DNA of 64,000 nucleotides. Origin: Chryseomicrobium excrementi (GTDB lineage: Bacteria; Bacillota; Bacilli; Bacillales_A; Planococcaceae). Numbering within the stretch: position 1 is the stretch's first letter; each line of letters starts with the position of its first letter. A program made the translations under genes and the position numbers. A model generated the notes under the pieces. It was not told the DNA's origin and did no database searches. It saw only the letters and a list, made by a program, of their open reading frames with translations. The DNA lies in assembly GCF_002798305.1 (NCBI RefSeq), contig NZ_PCGR01000001.1:124001-188000 (forward strand). Direction: 5' to 3'. Of this stretch, positions 35,570 to 46,179 are shown piece after piece.

Positions 35570-36397
35570 ATGAATGAGTTATGGATGCTCCGGCTACAGG
35601 AAATCATCGTAATCTTGATTGCTGTTAGTCTGGTCTTTTATGTGATCGACTTCTTGAAAAAAAATAGACGAATGAATCGTATCGGTACTGGGTTATTACT
35701 TACAGGATGGGGTGTGCAGACGTTACTGCTCCTGTACTTGTTGATAGGTGACAACCGTTTCCCGATTTTATCATTAGAAGAAGGCTTTTATTTTTATGCC
35801 TGGTTGTTACTCGCTGTCACTATAGGCTTACAAGTCATCTGGAAGCTGGACATCCCGGCCCTCCTTGTGATGTCCATCGGATTTGTCTTCTTGGTCATCC
35901 ACACATTTGGAGCGGGACGAGACACTGGGGGAGCGGTATCGGACTCGCTGATCAGTGAGCTGTTGATCATCCACATCACATTCGCGATACTCGCCTATGT
36001 TGCGTTTTCTGTATCGTTTGTGTTCTCTGTACTTTACTTGGTACTGCACCGCATGTTGAAGCAGAAGAAGTGGAACTCGCAGTTTGCTCGCTTGCCTTCG
36101 TTATCCCAGGCAGAGTCGATGATGACGTACTCGATCATCGCAGGTATTCCTTTATTATTTGTCAGCTTATTGTTAGGCTTGGAATGGGGTTATATCGCCA
36201 TTGACGGCTTTAACTGGCTCGACTCAAAAATCGTCACGTCGTTCTTACTATTGGTCGTTTATCTGTTTGTCTTTATCATCCGAGAACGACCTCGCGTTGT
36301 AGGAACGAATTACGCATGGATTCACGTCTATGCATTTTTAGTAGTACTGATCAATTTCTTCCTCGGAAGCTCGTTTTCCGAATTTCATTTATGGTAA
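35570..36397 (+). CDS. hemX: Cytochrome c assembly-like membrane protein HemX
   Basis: CcsA/HemX-family integral membrane protein, 275 aa, with about eight hydrophobic helices. It has a characteristic core (IHITFAILAYVAFSVSFVFS) and the late ...LLGLEWGYIAIDGFNWLDS segment. In B. subtilis HemX lowers the cellular level of HemA. Start ATG 35570 has AGAGG 9 nt upstream; ATG 35561 directly abuts that site and is rejected. Second gene of the haem operon. Confidence 0.9.
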   Translation: MNELWMLRLQEIIVILIAVSLVFYVIDFLKKNRRMNRIGTGLLLTGWGVQTLLLLYLLIGDNRFPILSLEEGFYFYAWLLLAVTIGLQVIWKLDIPALLVMSIGFVFLVIHTFGAGRDTGGAVSDSLISELLIIHITFAILAYVAFSVSFVFSVLYLVLHRMLKQKKWNSQFARLPSLSQAESMMTYSIIAGIPLLFVSLLLGLEWGYIAIDGFNWLDSKIVTSFLLLVVYLFVFIIRERPRVVGTNYAWIHVYAFLVVLINFFLGSSFSEFHLW

Positions 36398-36415
36398 ACA
36401 GAAAGGTTGAGAGAT

Positions 36416-37345
36416 ATGCGCAAAATTATCGTCGGCTCACGCCGCAGCAAACTGGCCCTATGGCAAACGAACTGGTTCATTGACCAGATGAAACAAAGTG
36501 GGGCACCGTTCGAATTTGAAATTAAAGAAATCGTCACGAAAGGGGACCGAATCCTAGATGTGACACTTTCTAAAGTCGGCGGAAAAGGGCTATTCGTTAA
36601 AGAAATCGAGCAAGCTCTTTACGATAAAGAAATCGACTTCGCCGTTCACAGTATGAAAGACATGCCGTCAGCGATGCCACCAGGGCTTGTCATCGGCTGC
36701 ATTCCACCGCGTGTGGATGAGCGCGATGCGTTTATCTCAAACGACCATGTGAAACTTGCAGACCTTCCAAAAGGAGCTGTTGTTGGAACGAGTAGCCTTC
36801 GCCGCAGTGCGCAGCTGTTGCTTCAACGTCCGGATCTTGAAATCAAATGGATTCGCGGGAACGTGGATACACGTCTTGAGAAGCTTCATGCTGGAGAGTA
36901 CGATGCCATCATCCTAGCAGCAGCTGGATTGAAACGTCTTGGCTGGAGCGATAACACGGTAACTGAATATCTAGAAGCAGATGTCTGCATTCCGGCAGTA
37001 GGACAAGGGGCTCTTGCTATCGAATGCCGTGAAGACGATCAGGAACTGTTAGACGCTCTTGGCAAGTTGACAGACGATACGACATGGAAAGCTGTAGAAG
37101 CGGAGCGCGCATTCTTACATGCGATGGACGGAGGATGCCAAGTGCCGATTGCGGGTCACGCAACGGTAGACGGGGACACAATCACTATGACTGGACTCGT
37201 TGCAGCACCCGACGCTTCAGTAGTTTACAAAGAGACACAGTCAGGAACGGATGCGGATGCTTTAGGTAAAGCCATCGCAGAGAAGCTGACAAAAGAAGGC
37301 GCGTACGACTTGATCCAACGTGTCAAAGAACAGAGCGATGTCTAA
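36416..37345 (+). CDS. hemC: Porphobilinogen deaminase (hydroxymethylbilane synthase)
   Basis: Polymerises four porphobilinogens to hydroxymethylbilane, 309 aa. It shows [54 protein letters not shown] and [12 protein letters not shown]. The dipyrromethane-cofactor cysteine is in [11 protein letters not shown] (about residue 241). Start ATG 36416; an in-frame TTG 36407 overlaps the ribosome-binding region GAAAGGTTGAG. The stop overlaps hemD. Confidence 0.96.
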   Translation: MRKIIVGSRRSKLALWQTNWFIDQMKQSGAPFEFEIKEIVTKGDRILDVTLSKVGGKGLFVKEIEQALYDKEIDFAVHSMKDMPSAMPPGLVIGCIPPRVDERDAFISNDHVKLADLPKGAVVGTSSLRRSAQLLLQRPDLEIKWIRGNVDTRLEKLHAGEYDAIILAAAGLKRLGWSDNTVTEYLEADVCIPAVGQGALAIECREDDQELLDALGKLTDDTTWKAVEAERAFLHAMDGGCQVPIAGHATVDGDTITMTGLVAAPDASVVYKETQSGTDADALGKAIAEKLTKEGAYDLIQRVKEQSDV

Positions 37346-38048
37346 GAGAGAACCCTTCATTTTAACATCTCAGCTCCATGACCGGAGCTTTTTACAACGT
37401 GTAGAGCAGGCTGGGTTCGAACCCGTTCATGCCCCGCTGATTGGCACGAATGCTCGTAAACTAAGTGTGGCGGACATAGAAAAAATCGAATCGTGCGACT
37501 GGCTCGTCTTTACGAGTCAGACGGCTGTACATGCTTATTTCTCGCAAGTTTCGAAACCAACTACTCAGAAAATCGCAGTAGTAGGGTCGAAAACAGAAAA
37601 AGCAATTCACAGCTACGGCTACGAGGCATCGTTCATGCCTTCGACGTTTAGTGCGGACGTGTTCGTAAAGGAATGGAATGCGGCACCTCATGCGAACGAG
37701 ACCGTAGCTTTTCTAAAAGGAAACTTGGCGAAGCCGACAATCGAAGAAGGTCTAGACAGTGATGTGCCGGCCGTATGTATTTACGATACCGTCACGTTTC
37801 CTGAACATGTAGAGACGATTACCGATTTGATCCATCGCTATCCGCAAGTAACACTGGTGTTTGCGAGCCCTTCGGCAGTAAATGCTTATGTAGCAGCAGA
37901 TGGGACCGTACAAACCAATGTGATCTACTGTGCGATTGGACATATTACAAAACGAGCGATGACCGGTCACGGGTTTCCCGTACACGTCATGCCAAGCGTC
38001 TATACACTTGACGCGTTGCTCGAACAACGAATTCATTTAGAGGAGTGA
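37338..38048 (+). CDS. hemD: Uroporphyrinogen-III synthase
   Basis: Cyclises hydroxymethylbilane with D-ring inversion, 236 aa. The family is weakly conserved. Recognisable pieces are the [20 protein letters not shown] start, [15 protein letters not shown] and [30 protein letters not shown] and [11 protein letters not shown] follow. Its place between hemC and hemB settles the call. Start ATG 37338 overlaps the hemC end by 8 nt; GTG 37320 is an alternative. Confidence 0.88.
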   Translation: MSKREPFILTSQLHDRSFLQRVEQAGFEPVHAPLIGTNARKLSVADIEKIESCDWLVFTSQTAVHAYFSQVSKPTTQKIAVVGSKTEKAIHSYGYEASFMPSTFSADVFVKEWNAAPHANETVAFLKGNLAKPTIEEGLDSDVPAVCIYDTVTFPEHVETITDLIHRYPQVTLVFASPSAVNAYVAADGTVQTNVIYCAIGHITKRAMTGHGFPVHVMPSVYTLDALLEQRIHLEE

Positions 38049-38053
38049 CTCGG

Positions 38054-39034
38054 ATGCAACCGACTTTCAAACGCCACCGCCGCCTTCGCACATCTGCTGC
38101 AATGCGCGCGCTAGTTAAAGAAACGTATCTTCATAAAGAAGACTTGATCTACCCGCTATTTGTAGCGGAAGGAGAGAACCGCAAGACAGAAGTCAGCTCG
38201 ATGCCAGGTGTGTTCCAATTTTCACTGGACCGCTTAGCAGAAGAACTAGATGAAATCGTAGAACTTGGGATTCAATCCATCATCTTATTTGGTTTACCTG
38301 CTGAAAAAGACGAAATGGGTACTGGTGCTTATCACAACCACGGCATCATCCAAGAAGCGACTCGCTTTGTGAAAGAGCTTCATCCACAGCTACTAGTGAT
38401 TGCAGATACATGTTTATGTGAATACACAAGTCATGGCCACTGTGGTGTTGTCGACGAGTCTGAACGAATCGTCAATGACGAATCGCTGAACTTGCTTGCG
38501 AAGACAGCTGTGAGTCAAGCAGAAGCAGGAGCAGATATCATCGCACCTTCAAACATGATGGACGGGTTCGTCGCAGTGATCCGTAAAGCGCTAGACGACG
38601 CAGGTTACACAGATATTCCAATCATGTCTTACGCTGTGAAGTACGCTTCTGGCTATTACGGACCGTTCCGTGAAGCAGCAGACGGCGCTCCAAAATTCGG
38701 AGACCGCAAGACGTATCAGATGGACTATTCGAACCGATTGGAAGCTCTTCGCGAAGCGCAATCTGACGTCGAAGAAGGCGCAGATTTCTTGATTGTGAAA
38801 CCAGCTCTAAGTTATCTCGACATCATTCGTGACGTTCGCAATGCGCATGATCTTCCAATCGTTGCCTACAACGTAAGTGGCGAATACGCGATGGTCAAAG
38901 CGGCAGCAATCAACGGCTGGGTGGACGAGAAATCAGTCGTAATGGAGACGATGACAAGCATGAAACGCGCGGGTGCCGACTTAATCTTGACGTACCACGC
39001 AAAAGACGTAGCAAAATGGCTGGAGGAGAAGTAA
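38054..39034 (+). CDS. hemB: Delta-aminolevulinic acid dehydratase (porphobilinogen synthase)
   Basis: Condenses two 5-aminolevulinates to porphobilinogen, 326 aa. The metal site cysteines are in [14 protein letters not shown], indicating the zinc-dependent type. Active-site lysines are expected in [18 protein letters not shown] and [16 protein letters not shown]. Start ATG 38054 has GAGGAGTGA upstream; the GTG at 38045 lies inside that motif. Confidence 0.96.
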   Translation: MQPTFKRHRRLRTSAAMRALVKETYLHKEDLIYPLFVAEGENRKTEVSSMPGVFQFSLDRLAEELDEIVELGIQSIILFGLPAEKDEMGTGAYHNHGIIQEATRFVKELHPQLLVIADTCLCEYTSHGHCGVVDESERIVNDESLNLLAKTAVSQAEAGADIIAPSNMMDGFVAVIRKALDDAGYTDIPIMSYAVKYASGYYGPFREAADGAPKFGDRKTYQMDYSNRLEALREAQSDVEEGADFLIVKPALSYLDIIRDVRNAHDLPIVAYNVSGEYAMVKAAAINGWVDEKSVVMETMTSMKRAGADLILTYHAKDVAKWLEEK

Positions 39035-40327
39035 ATGGCAAAAACCTATACAAAATCTCAGCACGCATTTGAAGAAGCAAAAGACTTGATGCCAGGCGGC
39101 GTCAACAGTCCTGTTCGTGCTTTTAAATCGGTCAACATGGATCCGATCTTTATGGAAAAAGGGCACGGCGCGATTGTCACAGACATCGACGGTAACGATT
39201 ATATCGACTATGTCCTCTCTTGGGGCCCACTGATCTTAGGTCATACAAACGAGAAGGTCGTTTCTGAAATCCAACGTGTGGCAACACTTGGTTCAAGCTT
39301 TGGGGCTTCCACTCTTGTCGAGAACGAAATGGCGAAGCTTGTTATCGAGCGTGTTCCATCAATCGAGATGATTCGTATGGTATCGTCTGGTACAGAGGCA
39401 ACGATGTCTGCACTTCGTCTTGCTCGTGGCTTCACTGGCCGCAACAAGATCTTGAAGTTCGAAGGAAGTTACCACGGTCACGGAGACAGCTTGCTGATCA
39501 AAGCTGGTTCTGGTGTGGCGACACTTGGACTTCCAGACTCACCTGGCGTTCCAGAATCTGTTGCGAAAAATACGCTGACGGTTCCATTCAACGACTTAGA
39601 GGCAGTGAAAGAAGCATTCCGTCACTTTGGTGACGATATCGCAGCAATTATCACAGAGCCCGTTGCAGGGAACATGGGCGTTGTCCCACCACAGCCTGGT
39701 TTCTTAGAAGGTTTACGTGAGATCACAGAACAACACGGAGCGCTCCTGATCTTTGATGAGGTCATGACTGGTTTCCGTGTCGATTATGGCTGTGCACAAG
39801 GTTATTACAACGTGAAGCCTGATTTAACTTGTCTTGGTAAAGTGATCGGAGGCGGTCTTCCTGTAGGTGCGTTCGGTGGACGCCGTGACATCATGGAGCA
39901 AATTGCACCAGCCGGATCAGTTTACCAAGCGGGCACACTTTCAGGTAACCCACTTGCGATGGCAGCTGGGTATGCAACACTATCCCAACTGACGGAAGAC
40001 AGCTACAAGTACTTCCAAAAACTTGGCGACCGTCTAGAAGAAGGCTTCCGCAAAGTTGCAACGGAATTTGACATTCCCCACACGGTGAACCGTGCGGGAT
40101 CAATGATTGGTTTCTTCTTCACAAACGAAGAAGTCACAAACTACGACCAAGCAAAAACATCCGATCTTCAACTGTTTGCAGACGTCTACCGTCTGATGGC
40201 TGAGCAAGGCGTCTACTTGCCACCATCTCAGTTTGAAGGACTGTTCTTATCTACAGCGCACACAGAAGAGCATATCGATCAAACGATTGCAGCCTTCCGT
40301 GAAGCATTCCGCCAACTGCGCGGATAA
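39035..40327 (+). CDS. hemL: Glutamate-1-semialdehyde 2,1-aminomutase
   Basis: PLP enzyme converting glutamate-1-semialdehyde to 5-aminolevulinate, 430 aa. It carries the N-terminal [42 protein letters not shown] and [12 protein letters not shown] motifs. The PLP lysine is in [19 protein letters not shown] (near residue 268). Starts immediately at the hemB stop. It ends the haem operon, and a terminator follows; spoVID, which comes next in B. subtilis, is not present. Confidence 0.97.
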   Translation: MAKTYTKSQHAFEEAKDLMPGGVNSPVRAFKSVNMDPIFMEKGHGAIVTDIDGNDYIDYVLSWGPLILGHTNEKVVSEIQRVATLGSSFGASTLVENEMAKLVIERVPSIEMIRMVSSGTEATMSALRLARGFTGRNKILKFEGSYHGHGDSLLIKAGSGVATLGLPDSPGVPESVAKNTLTVPFNDLEAVKEAFRHFGDDIAAIITEPVAGNMGVVPPQPGFLEGLREITEQHGALLIFDEVMTGFRVDYGCAQGYYNVKPDLTCLGKVIGGGLPVGAFGGRRDIMEQIAPAGSVYQAGTLSGNPLAMAAGYATLSQLTEDSYKYFQKLGDRLEEGFRKVATEFDIPHTVNRAGSMIGFFFTNEEVTNYDQAKTSDLQLFADVYRLMAEQGVYLPPSQFEGLFLSTAHTEEHIDQTIAAFREAFRQLRG

Positions 40328-40332
40328 CTACC

Positions 40333-40367
40333 AAAGCCTGTTTCCTTCAGAGGAGACAGGCTTTTTC
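40333..40367 (+). terminator. Terminator of hemAXCDBL
   Basis: Stem AAGCCTGTTTCC/GGAGACAGGCTT with TTCAGA loop and T5. Confidence 0.9.
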
Positions 40368-40410
40368 TATAGTTCCCTTTACAAGGACTTCGTATGGAGT
40401 TCCCCGGACT

Positions 40411-40542
40411 TCAAAGAGCTTTCCTCGGACCACAGCAAGATCTTCGCTGAAAACACGTAATAGGGATACAGATAGCTTTGCAGTAAAACCTCGGTTTTCG
40501 TAACCATTCAGGCAAAAAATAAGGGTTGTAGCGTTTCTTCAT
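40411..40542 (-). CDS. Predicted small basic/cysteine-containing protein, 43 aa, possibly frameshifted
   Basis: Minus-strand ORF with an excellent ribosome-binding site (AGGAGGTGATTTCC before ATG 40542). The product begins MKKRYNPYFLPEWLRKPRFY and continues CKAICIPITCFQ, a sensible protein-like segment. It then changes character (RRSCCGPRKAL) and stops. The abrupt change suggests either a genuinely short peptide or an old frameshift. I do not recognise the family. It is divergent from the valS leader and convergent with hemL. Confidence 0.45.
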   Translation of the reverse strand: MKKRYNPYFLPEWLRKPRFYCKAICIPITCFQRRSCCGPRKAL

Positions 40543-40567
40543 GGAAATCACCTCCTCTCATAGCGGC

Positions 40568-40596
40568 TTGACGACAGAGGAACGATTGCTTACAAT
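40568..40596 (+). promoter_or_regulatory. Promoter of the valS T-box leader
   Basis: TTGACG (40568-40573), 17 nt, TACAAT (40591-40596); transcription would begin near 40603, a few bases before Stem I. Confidence 0.83.
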
Positions 40597-40602
40597 AAGA
40601 AC

Positions 40603-40846
40603 ACATACAAGAAATGCAAAGAACGGGAAGAGTAGACACTCCTCTGATCTATAGAGAGAAGGCCATCTGGTGAAAGGTCTTCGGTCACGAGAGTTGAAGG
40701 TAGCCCGGGAGCAGCTGTTATGAAGGAAGAGTAGTAGCAGCCGGTGAAGAGCCGTTAGTGAATGAAGTGCATGCTTATTTTGGCATGAATTAAAGGTGGT
40801 ACCGCGATCATACCCTCGTCCTTTTTTCTAAGGACGGGGGTTTTTG
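40603..40846 (+). ncRNA. T-box leader, tRNA-Val responsive, upstream of valS
   Basis: Contains the T-box sequence AAAGGTGGTACCGCG (40792-40806), whose bulge binds the uncharged tRNA 3' end, and a terminator CCCTCGTCCTT/AAGGACGGGGG with T5 (40813-40845). Upstream is a large Stem I with AAGAGTAGAC and an apical GGTGAAAGG-type region. A GTA (Val) triplet at 40700-40702 on its 3' side is the candidate specifier. Uncharged tRNA-Val would stabilise the antiterminator and raise valS expression. Confidence 0.93.
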
Positions 40847-40891
40847 TATGCACCGCCGCTTCCATTCACAAAATCAAAAGGAGTGACGACC

Positions 40892-43534
40892 ATGACAAAA
40901 GAAATCGAAATGCCAACGAAGTATGATCCGCAATCGATCGAAAAAGGCCGCTACGAGTGGTGGTTAGAAGGAAAGTATTTTGAAGCGCATCCAGAAAGCG
41001 ACAAAGAGCCCTACACAATCGTTATCCCCCCACCGAACGTAACAGGAAAACTACACCTCGGTCACGCGTGGGACACGACTTTGCAAGACATCATCATTCG
41101 CATGAAGCGTATGCAAGGATACGACGCGCTATGGTTACCAGGAATGGACCATGCAGGGATTGCAACACAAGCAAAAGTTGAAGAAAAGCTTCGTTCGGAA
41201 GGCAAGACACGCTACGACCTAGGCCGTGAAGCATTTCTAGAAGAAACATGGAAATGGAAAGACGAGTATGCGGGGCATATCCGTTCGCAGTGGGCGAAGC
41301 TTGGATTAGGTCTAGACTACTCACGTGAACGTTTCACACTAGATGAAGGTCTTTCTCAAGCAGTACGCGAAGTATTCGTGAAGCTTTATGAGAAAGACTT
41401 GATCTACCGAGGCGAGTACATCATCAACTGGGATCCAGCGACGAAAACTGCTCTATCAGATATCGAAGTTATCCATAAAGAAATCGAAGGCGCTTTCTAC
41501 CACATGCATTACCCATTGACAGACGGTACCGGCTCCATCGACGTAGCAACAACTCGTCCTGAAACAATGCTTGGAGATACGGCTGTAGCGGTTCACCCAG
41601 AAGACGAGCGCTACAAGCACTTGATTGGTAAGACCGTAACACTACCTATCGTAGGTCGCGAGATTCCAATCGTTGCAGACGATTACGTAGATATGGAGTT
41701 TGGTAGTGGTGCCGTGAAAATCACACCAGCACACGATCCGAACGACTTCGAAATCGGCAATCGCCACAACCTGGAGCGCGTCCTAGTAATGAACGAAGAC
41801 GGTTCGATGAATGGCAATGCTGGCAAGTACGAAGGGATGGACCGTTTCGAGTGTCGCAAGCAGATTGTAAAAGACCTCCAAGAGATGGATGTTCTGTTCA
41901 ACATCGAGACGCATGTTCACTCTGTGGGTCACTCAGAGCGCAGCGGTGCAGTAGTAGAACCGTATCTATCGACTCAATGGTTCGTTCGCATGAAGCCACT
42001 AGCGGAACAAGCGATGGCGATTCAAGACACGGAAAATAAAGTGAACTTTGTTCCGGACCGTTTCGAGAACACGTATATGCGCTGGATGGAAAACTTGCAT
42101 GACTGGTGTATTTCTCGTCAGTTATGGTGGGGACATCGCATTCCGGCTTGGTACCATAAAGAGACGGGCGAAGTGTTCGTAGGACACGATGCTCCAGAAG
42201 ATATCGACAACTGGCGTCAAGAAGAAGACGTGCTCGATACATGGTTCTCTTCTGCACTGTGGCCGTTCTCGACGATGGGGTGGCCAGACGCTGACAACGA
42301 AGAGTACAAAAAATACTATCCGACGAACACGCTTGTTACAGGGTATGACATCATTGCGTTCTGGGTGTCTCGCATGATCTTCCAAGGTGTTGAGTTCACA
42401 GGACAGCGTCCATTCGAAGACGTATTGATTCACGGTCTCGTTCGAGATGCAGAAGGCCGCAAGATGTCGAAATCTCTTGGTAATGGTGTGGACCCAATGG
42501 ATGTCATCTCTGAATACGGAGCCGACTCGTTGCGTTACTTCCTATCGACGGGTTCTTCACCAGGACAAGACCTTCGCTATTCGACTGAAAAAGTAGAAGC
42601 GGTGTGGAACTTCGCCAACAAGATTTGGAATGCCTCTCGTTTTGCGCTCATGAACATGGACGGCATGAAGTACGAAGAGATTGATTTGACTGGAGAAAAA
42701 TCTGTAGCAGACGCGTGGATCCTGACTCGCTTGAACGAAACGATTGAAACGGTAACTCGTCTTTCAGATCGTTACGAGTTCGGGGAAGTTGGCCGTGCCC
42801 TTTACAACTTCATTTGGGATGACCTGTGTGACTGGTACATCGAGATGGCGAAGCTTCCATTGTACGGGGAAGATGAAGCAGCGAAGCACATGACGCGTTC
42901 GGTTCTTGCGTATGTTCTGGATAACACGATGCGCTTGTTGCATCCGTTCATGCCGTTTATCACAGAAGAGATCTGGCAGAACCTGCCGCACCAAGGCGAG
43001 TCTATCGTGACAGCAGCTTGGCCGACAGTTCGTGAAGACTTGCACTTCCCGGAGCAAGCAGAAGAAATGAAGCTGTTATCGGAGATCATCCGATCTGTTC
43101 GTACTATTCGTGCGGAAGTACAAACGCCTATGAGCAAGAAAGTGCCGCTCATCTTATCTGCCAAAGACGACAAAGCACTGAAGACATTAGAATCGAACGC
43201 CGCTTACATCGAGAAGTTCTGTAACCCAGAAACACTAGAAATCGGTCTTCGTATCGATGCTCCTGAAAAAGCGATGTCTGCAGTTGTGACGGGAGCGGAA
43301 TTGTTCTTACCACTTCAAGGCTTGATCGACATCGACGCTGAGCTTGCGCGACTAGAGAAAGAGCTTGCGAAATGGGAGAAAGAAGTGAAGCTCGTTCAAG
43401 GCAAGTTGTCTAATGAGCGCTTCGTTTCTAAAGCTCCAGAAGCAGTAGTTGCAGAAGAACGTGCAAAAGAAGCTGATTACTTAGAAAAACGCGATACAGT
43501 CATCAAACGTTTAGACGAATTAAAGAATTTGTAA
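40892..43534 (+). CDS. valS: Valine-tRNA ligase
   Basis: Class I aminoacyl-tRNA synthetase, 880 aa, the usual Bacillus length. The HIGH-type motif is in [14 protein letters not shown] (about residue 50). The CP1 editing domain has [17 protein letters not shown]. The KMSKS motif is [14 protein letters not shown] near 525. The C-terminal coiled-coil arm is [16 protein letters not shown]. Start ATG 40892 follows AAAAGGAG; the longer frame begins in the terminator and is rejected. Confidence 0.97.
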   Translation: MTKEIEMPTKYDPQSIEKGRYEWWLEGKYFEAHPESDKEPYTIVIPPPNVTGKLHLGHAWDTTLQDIIIRMKRMQGYDALWLPGMDHAGIATQAKVEEKLRSEGKTRYDLGREAFLEETWKWKDEYAGHIRSQWAKLGLGLDYSRERFTLDEGLSQAVREVFVKLYEKDLIYRGEYIINWDPATKTALSDIEVIHKEIEGAFYHMHYPLTDGTGSIDVATTRPETMLGDTAVAVHPEDERYKHLIGKTVTLPIVGREIPIVADDYVDMEFGSGAVKITPAHDPNDFEIGNRHNLERVLVMNEDGSMNGNAGKYEGMDRFECRKQIVKDLQEMDVLFNIETHVHSVGHSERSGAVVEPYLSTQWFVRMKPLAEQAMAIQDTENKVNFVPDRFENTYMRWMENLHDWCISRQLWWGHRIPAWYHKETGEVFVGHDAPEDIDNWRQEEDVLDTWFSSALWPFSTMGWPDADNEEYKKYYPTNTLVTGYDIIAFWVSRMIFQGVEFTGQRPFEDVLIHGLVRDAEGRKMSKSLGNGVDPMDVISEYGADSLRYFLSTGSSPGQDLRYSTEKVEAVWNFANKIWNASRFALMNMDGMKYEEIDLTGEKSVADAWILTRLNETIETVTRLSDRYEFGEVGRALYNFIWDDLCDWYIEMAKLPLYGEDEAAKHMTRSVLAYVLDNTMRLLHPFMPFITEEIWQNLPHQGESIVTAAWPTVREDLHFPEQAEEMKLLSEIIRSVRTIRAEVQTPMSKKVPLILSAKDDKALKTLESNAAYIEKFCNPETLEIGLRIDAPEKAMSAVVTGAELFLPLQGLIDIDAELARLEKELAKWEKEVKLVQGKLSNERFVSKAPEAVVAEERAKEADYLEKRDTVIKRLDELKNL

Positions 43535-43539
43535 CATTC

Positions 43540-43568
43540 AAAAGAGAGGGCATTTGCCTTCTCTTTTT
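43540..43568 (+). terminator. Terminator of valS
   Basis: AAAGAGAGGGCA/TGCCTTCTCTTT stem (one G-T pair, very small loop) ending in T5. Confidence 0.75.
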
Positions 43569-43629
43569 GATATACTGAATCTGTAGTTTCGCAAGTCGAA
43601 GAATTCATTCCATTTAGAGGAGAATACCC

Positions 43630-44916
43630 ATGTACACTAACCTACAAGAATGCTTAGATTTCGTATTTTCAATTCGCACAAGTGTTTACAAACGCACACC
43701 ATTAGAAATGATTGAAGACATTTTAGCAGATCTAGGCAATCCTCATCATAATTTTAAATCGATTCACTTTGCTGGCTCGAACGGTAAAGGTTCTACATTA
43801 AATGCAGTCGATTCTATCTTGAAAGATGCGAACCTGTCAGTCGGTGTGTTCACTTCCCCTCATATTCACCGCGTCAATGAGCGCATTCGAATCAACGATA
43901 TCCAGATTCCAGATGACGAGTTACTCGAATACTTGAACAAAGTGCTTGAGATCGTAGAGACGAAATACGACGGCAAATACCCGACGTTCTTTGGTATCAT
44001 CACAATCGTTGCGTACATATACTTCGCAAAACAACAAGTGGACGTTGCTTTGATTGAGACGGGAATCGGAGGACTCCGTGATTCGACGAACGTCATCACA
44101 CCACTTGTTTCCGTCATCACGACAGTCTCGTATGACCACATGGACGTTTTAGGCGAGACGATCCAAGAAATCGCTTCTGAAAAAGCTGGTATTATCAAAA
44201 CAGGTGTTCCTGTTGTTTCAAGCGTCAAAAACTCAGAGGCGCAGCAAGTCATCCGGGACACAGCAAAAGAAAAGAACGCACCACTTCAACAGTTAGAAGA
44301 CGATGTGAAAGTCTCAAATGTGCGTTTAGAGAACGGTTACCAAGTATTTGACTTGGAGATTGGAGAAGAACGCTTAGAAGGTATCGAGCTGTCTATGTTT
44401 GGCATTCACCAAGCGGAAAACGCGGGTCTTGCAGTCACAGCAGTTCGCACGTTAAAATCAACGTTCGACATTTCAGACGAAGCGATTTACTCAGGCCTCA
44501 AGAAAGCGAAATGGGCTGGGCGATTCGAGAAGTTCGGTGAACACATCGTGATCGACGGCGCACATAACCCAGAAGGCATGACGATGCTCCTTCAGACATT
44601 GACTGCTGTGTACCCGGAATACAACTATCATTTCTTATACGCAGCTCTTGAAGAAAAAGACAACGCATCGAGCGTTTCCATGGTCGATCAGGTCGCTTCG
44701 ACGATCACGTTCACAAGTTTCCATCACGCAGGAGCGACACCAAAAGATAAGCTGCTCGACTATTCGTCACATGTAGAGAAATCTGCAGTGGATGACTGGA
44801 AAGCAGTTATCGAGACGTTTAAGACGACTCATCAAGCAAATGATGTCCTCGTCATCACGGGTTCTCTCTACTTTATGAGTGAAGTCCGCGAATTTTTACT
44901 ACAGACTACAAAGTAA
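43630..44916 (+). CDS. folC: Folylpolyglutamate synthase family protein, copy 1
   Basis: Mur-ligase-fold enzyme adding glutamate to folates, 428 aa. The P-loop is FAGSNGKGSTLNAVDS (near residue 50). SPHIHRVNERIRI, the divergent IETGIGGLRDSTNVI (usually GGRLDATN), MDVLGETIQEIASEKAGIIK and VIDGAHNPEGM are present. The glycine-rich loop deviates from the usual G-G-R-x-D pattern, so the substrate preference may differ from copy 2. ATG 43630 has GGAGAAT upstream. A second folC-like gene follows after 12 nt. Confidence 0.9.
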   Translation: MYTNLQECLDFVFSIRTSVYKRTPLEMIEDILADLGNPHHNFKSIHFAGSNGKGSTLNAVDSILKDANLSVGVFTSPHIHRVNERIRINDIQIPDDELLEYLNKVLEIVETKYDGKYPTFFGIITIVAYIYFAKQQVDVALIETGIGGLRDSTNVITPLVSVITTVSYDHMDVLGETIQEIASEKAGIIKTGVPVVSSVKNSEAQQVIRDTAKEKNAPLQQLEDDVKVSNVRLENGYQVFDLEIGEERLEGIELSMFGIHQAENAGLAVTAVRTLKSTFDISDEAIYSGLKKAKWAGRFEKFGEHIVIDGAHNPEGMTMLLQTLTAVYPEYNYHFLYAALEEKDNASSVSMVDQVASTITFTSFHHAGATPKDKLLDYSSHVEKSAVDDWKAVIETFKTTHQANDVLVITGSLYFMSEVREFLLQTTK

Positions 44917-44928
44917 GGAGACATGGCT

Positions 44929-46101
44929 ATGCAGATTCCAGGTTTTGCTTCTTATAAAGAGCGTCACGGGATCACCAGCCGCTCGGTCATTGAACCGGGT
45001 CTCGAACGCATGGAAAGGGTGCTCGATAAACTCGGGCACCCTGAGCGTTTTTCTAAGGTGGTTCATGTTGCAGGTACAAATGGTAAAGGCTCGACTATTG
45101 CTTTTATGAAAGCATTGTGCGAAGCCCATTCGATTTCATACGGAGCGTTCCAATCGCCAGCGATAGTCGATGTCCATGACCAGATTGTCGTCGACGGACA
45201 AGCCATTACTTCTGAAGAATTAGATGCGGTCATGACGAAAATTGCACAGGTGCCAGAAGCGAAAGAACTCACAGATTTTGAACTGCTGACAATCTGTGCT
45301 TTTGTACATTTTCAGCATAAAGCTCCGGAAGTGTGGATCATCGAGACGGGGATGGGGGGACGTTTTGATAGCACAAACGTCATCCCAAAAAGTGTTGCGG
45401 TCATCACCAGTCTGTCACTCGATCACACGAACTTTTTAGGGACGACTCTCGATTCAATTGGCTATCACAAAGCAGGTATCATTAAATCTCATTCTAATGT
45501 ATTCGTTCCAAGCACCATTTATTTGCCTCCTATTGAGCAGCAAGTAAACGAAGTCCAGGCAACGCTGCATAGTTTAGAACCATTTGGTTCACAGGTGAAG
45601 TTGTCCTTGCTAGGTGAGCATCAACGAATGAACGCAACCTTAGCAGTGCACGCTCTTGAATCTCTGTTCGATTTGGATCCAAAGAAAGTAGAGCTTGGAC
45701 TAAAACAAGCCTATATTCCGTTTCGAATGGAGAAGATTGCAGACAATGTCTATATGGATGGAGCTCATAATGGAGCCAGTGCAAGAAGTCTTGTTGAGAC
45801 GATTCGAACAGAATTCCCTGGACAACCAATTCATATCGTACTCGGGATTTTAAAAGATAAAGATTTTGAGGGCGTATTGCGGCTATTTGAGGAGATTGCG
45901 GACTGCATGACATTTGTCGAATTTTCACACGAACGTGCTCTTGAGCCGATTAGACTAGTCGAACTTTGCCATATAAATGAGTTTTCTGTTACTGATGTTC
46001 AGAATCTAGATATAAATACACTGAAAAATGAAAAATTCAAGACTTTTGTAACGGGTTCTCTTTATTTCTTAAGTGAATGGCGATTCAAAAACAGGATTTA
46101 A
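44929..46101 (+). CDS. folC: Folylpolyglutamate synthase family protein, copy 2
   Basis: Second FolC paralogue, 390 aa. It has VAGTNGKGSTIAFMKA, SPAIVDVHDQIVVDG, the canonical ETGMGGRFDSTNVI, LDHTNFLGTTLDSIGYHKAG and YMDGAHNGASAR. It keeps the lysine of KAGIIK but has YHKAG where the family usually has SEKAG. Start ATG 44929 is 8 nt from TAAGGAG; ATG 44923 is too close. One of the two copies may act on dihydrofolate/dihydropteroate and the other only on folates; sequence alone does not decide. Confidence 0.88.
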   Translation: MQIPGFASYKERHGITSRSVIEPGLERMERVLDKLGHPERFSKVVHVAGTNGKGSTIAFMKALCEAHSISYGAFQSPAIVDVHDQIVVDGQAITSEELDAVMTKIAQVPEAKELTDFELLTICAFVHFQHKAPEVWIIETGMGGRFDSTNVIPKSVAVITSLSLDHTNFLGTTLDSIGYHKAGIIKSHSNVFVPSTIYLPPIEQQVNEVQATLHSLEPFGSQVKLSLLGEHQRMNATLAVHALESLFDLDPKKVELGLKQAYIPFRMEKIADNVYMDGAHNGASARSLVETIRTEFPGQPIHIVLGILKDKDFEGVLRLFEEIADCMTFVEFSHERALEPIRLVELCHINEFSVTDVQNLDINTLKNEKFKTFVTGSLYFLSEWRFKNRI

Positions 46102-46179
46102 TACCTTATCGTTTTTGCTTTAAGGAGTGCTATAATTTGATTTGTCAGACAACTGTAAATTCAAGACGGGAGGGCCAAA

